From positions 62,001 to 126,000 of the forward strand of contig CBDBKU010000002.1 in assembly GCA_965206775.1 (NCBI GenBank): a stretch of DNA of 64,000 nucleotides. The letters are read 5' to 3'. Below are positions 61,579-64,000 of this stretch, one piece after another (positions within the stretch are counted from its first letter, which is position 1; the number at the start of each line of letters is the position of its first letter). A program made the translations under genes and the position numbers. The notes under the pieces are model-generated. The model was not told the DNA's origin, ran no database searches, and was given only the letters and a program-made list of their open reading frames with translations. This DNA comes from VXMF01 sp965206775. Its GTDB lineage: Bacteria; Acidobacteriota; Terriglobia; Bryobacterales; UBA6623.

Positions 61579-63402
61579 TCAGGCCGCCTTGCCCAGCTCG
61601 CTGTCCCCGCCGGGGGCGACGGACCCGATCCAGTCCACCGGGGCCTTGCGGAGTTGTTCCCGGCGCGGCTCGCTCATGCGCCACGGCAGCCAGGGATCGA
61701 GCTGTTGCGGGGCCTGGTTGCCCTGGCGGGCACAGGCCGCCAGCCAGTCCAGCATCCAGGCATACGGGTTCAGGCCCGCCAGGCGCACGGTCGCGAGGAC
61801 GCCGAACAGCAGACCCGCCGCCCGCGCACCGTCCGGCCCGCCCGAGCCGAAGCTGGTATAGCGGGCGATGACCGGCCCCCGCAGAACCCGCTCCGACAAA
61901 TTGTTGTCGAGCGGGATCCGTGGGTCCCCCACGAAGCGGCTCAGCGATTCCCGGTGGCTCAGCAAGGCCCCCAAGGCCCGCCCTTGCGCATCCACACGGG
62001 CCAGCTCGGCACCGTGCCGGCTGCAGCCCTGGCCCACCTGATCGAGCAGAATCCAGTCGATCCTGCGCTCCCCGCCCTCGTCCCGGGCGCGCTCGAACAA
62101 CCCCTCCACCCGCGCTTGCAACTCCTGCTGCAGCGCCGCGAACTCCCCGCTCTGCCGCTCCAGCGGTTGCTGCCGATCCCACTGCTGGAGCCGCTGCCGG
62201 TGCAGCCGGAACAACGCGCCGATGCGCTCGACCCACTCCTGCGCCCACGCCTGCAGTTCCGGGTGACCGGTGCCGACCCGGACAAAATTGCGGCGGATAT
62301 GCGCCCAGCAGTGGGAGAGCACCACCCCGTTCGGACACCGCTTGGCAAAGGCCTTGTACGTGCTGTAGCAGTCGCACACCAGCACCGTCAACCCGTTCTT
62401 GCCGACCAACGAGTCGAGCAATTGCCGGGCGGAGTCCAGGCCCCGGGTCGGCAGGATCCGCATGCGGACCGTGTGGCCGGCCAGACAGGCCCACAGCCAG
62501 AACTTCGGCTTCTGCCGCCCGCGGGGAGGCGGATCCTTGTTGCCGTCCTCGCTCCTGGCCAGCCACTGCACCGGCCAGGAGGTCTCGTCGGCCTGGGCCA
62601 CCGGCTGCTGCTGCTGATACGCCCCGATCGCCGCGTCCAGCGGCTCGAACAGATGCGCGAGCCGCCGCAATCCCGTCGACAGCGTCGACTGCGGCACGCG
62701 CAGCCCCAGTGCCGCCAGATCCCGGGCGACCGCCGCCTGCGGACGGAACAGCGCGTAGACCTGGATCAGACACCAGGCCCACACGCTGGTGCCCAACTGG
62801 CTGGTGCCCAGCCGGGGAGCCGGCGGGGCGATCACCGGCCGGGCTGCGGAACACTCGCAGTCCGGACCATAGCGCTGGCGCACCACCTTGCGCACCAGCG
62901 CGTTCCAGACCATCTCGTACAACCAGCTGGTCTTGTGCCCGCACCGCACGTAGGCGGTCCCGCAGTCCGGACAGCGGCGCTCCTGCTCGGGCACGTCCAG
63001 CCACTCCAGCACCACGGGCAGGCCGGGCCGCTGCTCGCGCGGCGGGGTCGGCGAACCCGGTTCCCGCCCGCGCTTCCTGCGCGGCCGGACCGCCGGATCC
63101 TCGCTCGCGGACGGATCCGGCGCGGGCGTTGCGGCGGACGCTGTCTCGTCGGCCGACGGGTCGGCAGCGACTCCCGCCGTGGCGGACGGGTCGTCCTCGC
63201 CCGCTGGCGTGACCTCGCTCTTGCGTCCGAACAGCGACTGCTGCAGGTTCGCCAGCCGGGCTTGCAGCCCGGCCTCCCGTTCCTGCGCAGCCTGCAAGTC
63301 GGACTGGGCCGCCTCGAGTGCGCGTTGGAGTTGCTCGCAGCGAGCGCACGCGGGCCGCCCCCCGACTGGCTGTCCTTTCTTGCTCGACTTCGTCGTGCCC
63401 AC
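61579..63402 (-). CDS. tnpC: IS66-family transposase TnpC
   Basis: A 607-residue transposase from GTG 63402. An N-terminal coiled coil (residues 22-60: EQLQRALEAAQSDLQAAQER..) with LFGRKSEV is followed by an Asp/Ala/Pro-rich linker, then the zinc ribbon RRCPDCGTAYVRCGH. The DDE core has Asp in VAQADETSWPV, Asp in VLVCDCYSTYKAF and Glu in DPRIPLDNNLSERVLRGPVI. The C-terminal NPYAWMLDWLAAC is the IS66_C tail. Length and motifs are normal and intact. Confidence 0.93.
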   Translation of the reverse strand: MGTTKSSKKGQPVGGRPACARCEQLQRALEAAQSDLQAAQEREAGLQARLANLQQSLFGRKSEVTPAGEDDPSATAGVAADPSADETASAATPAPDPSASEDPAVRPRRKRGREPGSPTPPREQRPGLPVVLEWLDVPEQERRCPDCGTAYVRCGHKTSWLYEMVWNALVRKVVRQRYGPDCECSAARPVIAPPAPRLGTSQLGTSVWAWCLIQVYALFRPQAAVARDLAALGLRVPQSTLSTGLRRLAHLFEPLDAAIGAYQQQQPVAQADETSWPVQWLARSEDGNKDPPPRGRQKPKFWLWACLAGHTVRMRILPTRGLDSARQLLDSLVGKNGLTVLVCDCYSTYKAFAKRCPNGVVLSHCWAHIRRNFVRVGTGHPELQAWAQEWVERIGALFRLHRQRLQQWDRQQPLERQSGEFAALQQELQARVEGLFERARDEGGERRIDWILLDQVGQGCSRHGAELARVDAQGRALGALLSHRESLSRFVGDPRIPLDNNLSERVLRGPVIARYTSFGSGGPDGARAAGLLFGVLATVRLAGLNPYAWMLDWLAACARQGNQAPQQLDPWLPWRMSEPRREQLRKAPVDWIGSVAPGGDSELGKAA

Positions 63403-63649
63403 AACGACCGGGCTGACCGCCCGATCCTACGATGGCAAGCTTGCCCAGGCAAAGTCAAGTGCTCAGCCGAGCTTTCCTGGCTTGCCCCTCGAGCCCTGCC
63501 CGCCGCCGACCGGTTGCTCCTTCGGCCGCCCCGGAACTCCTTGCCTCAGCGTTGAGGTTGCCCCAGAAATCCAGTTCGCCTGTCCCTGCGCTACTCTCCT
63601 AGTTCTGCGACAGAGCCGAACTGTAGCGCCCCGAGACCTGAATGGTTAC

Positions 63650-63704
63650 TCTCGTGGTTCTGCGGCAGAGCCTCACTGTAGCGCCCCGAAACCTGAATGC
63701 TTAC
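63650..63704. repeat. Second IS66-type end, tandem to the first
   Basis: GTTCTGCGGCAGAGCCTCAC, then a segment ending ACCTGAATGCTTAC, repeats the last 55 bases of the adjacent element with a few changes. It is identical in its last 13 bases to the end at 863-875. It is the leftover end of a second, mostly deleted element, or of a one-ended event. Confidence 0.75.
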
Positions 63705-63989
63705 GAATTTCCTGCAGGAAAACGATTTATCGATATCTTGGCTGTCGGGGCAGACGGGGCCTTCGTCGTCGTTGAGCTGAAGGTGTCTCGAGGCTATGAA
63801 CGTGCCAAAGGTCAATTGCTCAGATATATGGCCTGGGTGAGAAACAATCTATCAAATGGCGCAACGGTTCGAGGTGCGGTAGTCGCAAACGAGATTTCCG
63901 ACGACTTGAAGCTCGCATCTTCGCTTGTTCCAAACATTCAGCTTGTCGTGTACGAGATTTCGTTTCCCGTGAGACTGATCAACGATTGA
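63705..63989 (+). pseudogene. NucS/DUF91-like PD-(D/E)xK nuclease, C-terminal fragment
   Basis: About 95 codons fused to the IS end: RFIDILAVGADGAFVVVELK, followed by QLLRYMAWVRNNL and VRGAVVANEISDDLKLAS. IDIL..........VELK is the D...ExK active-site signature of the NucS (DUF91) C-terminal nuclease domain, and QLLRYM is the conserved Q motif. The first half, including the DNA-binding domain, was lost at the IS66-type insertion. A GTG in the IS end gives an open frame, but no functional enzyme is expected. The stop is at 63987-63989. Confidence 0.78.
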
Positions 63990-64000
63990 TACCGCACGGC

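Larger units (their letters stand above)
60584..63649 (-). mobile_element. Complete IS66-type element with DruA gene
   Basis: Ends GTAACCATTCAG at 60584 and, inverted, at 63649, with the GTAA start usual for IS66. It contains tnpC and a coupled DUF4338 (DruA) gene but no tnpA or tnpB. No 8-bp target repeat: flanks are GTTCCGCA (left) and TCTCGTGG (right). A second end lies next to it at 63650-63704. Confidence 0.85.

Noticed and set aside
60793..63555. A 920-codon open frame on the plus strand opposite the IS66-type genes
   Set aside because: It mirrors the codon structure of tnpC and the DruA gene on the other strand, which have clear domains. Its own translation has no recognisable domain. 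The same applies to the 959-codon frame on the minus strand.

Overview
The window is high-GC bacterial DNA from a chromosome that is crowded with mobile elements and heavily decayed. No rRNA, tRNA or CRISPR array was seen. The lineage is inferred from gene content: Oar-like TonB-dependent outer-membrane proteins (10376-13170 and 33176-35974), an FtsX/MacB-type permease of the ADOP kind (50243-52822), a PQQ-like propeller protein and several secreted hydrolases. That set is typical of Acidobacteriota; no phylogenetic marker is present to confirm it.

Layout. 1-875: rearranged remnant of an IS66-like element carrying a DruA (DUF4338) gene, abutting a dead exonuclease III gene. 1754-2817: intact IS1595-type element with 8-bp target repeats. 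3.1-5.6 kb: P4-type integrase remnant and a type IV AbiE toxin-antitoxin pair. 5.6-9.0 kb: IS1634-type element inserted at the 3' end of a tyrosine recombinase gene that overlaps a truncated serine-recombinase gene. 9.2-13.2 kb: propeller gene coupled to a broken Oar receptor gene. 13.2-15.9 kb: PIN/ribbon-helix-helix toxin-antitoxin pair, then a chain of truncated genes (RND pump, IS4-type transposase, recombinase, IS21). 16.1-18.3 kb: second AbiE pair coupled to a TIR-domain gene. 18.6-24.3 kb: a membrane protein, a 1337-residue HTH-nuclease-STAND NTPase, and an integrase N-terminal remnant. 25-36 kb: metabolic and surface genes (serine hydrolase, isoprenylcysteine-type methyltransferase, two alpha/beta hydrolases, cupin, Oar-like receptor) with decayed duplicates between them.

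36.1-49.8 kb is a Russian-doll block. One recombinase-in-trio (RIT) element abuts the start of an IS21-type istA gene, a second RIT element splits istA, and a third splits ritA of the second. RIT-2 and RIT-3 share an identical end geometry on the ritC side. 50-58.97 kb: ADOP permease, an unclassified two-frame IS with perfect 8-bp target repeats, and several broken transposases, including a 51-bp solo pair of IS21-like ends. 59.1-60.5 kb: a two-gene abortive-infection (Abi_C) operon. 60.6-63.7 kb: an intact IS66-type element with a translationally coupled DruA gene, inserted next to a truncated NucS-like nuclease gene.

Taken together the block reads as a defence and mobile-element island. Two AbiE systems, a PIN system, a TIR protein, a STAND NTPase and an Abi_C operon are interleaved with at least ten recombinase or transposase families. 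Integrase fragments near 3.1-3.5 kb and 24.1-24.3 kb may mark former island edges. The strongest candidates for something undescribed are the HTH-nuclease-STAND protein, the shared RIT end structure, and the AbiE-TIR coupling.
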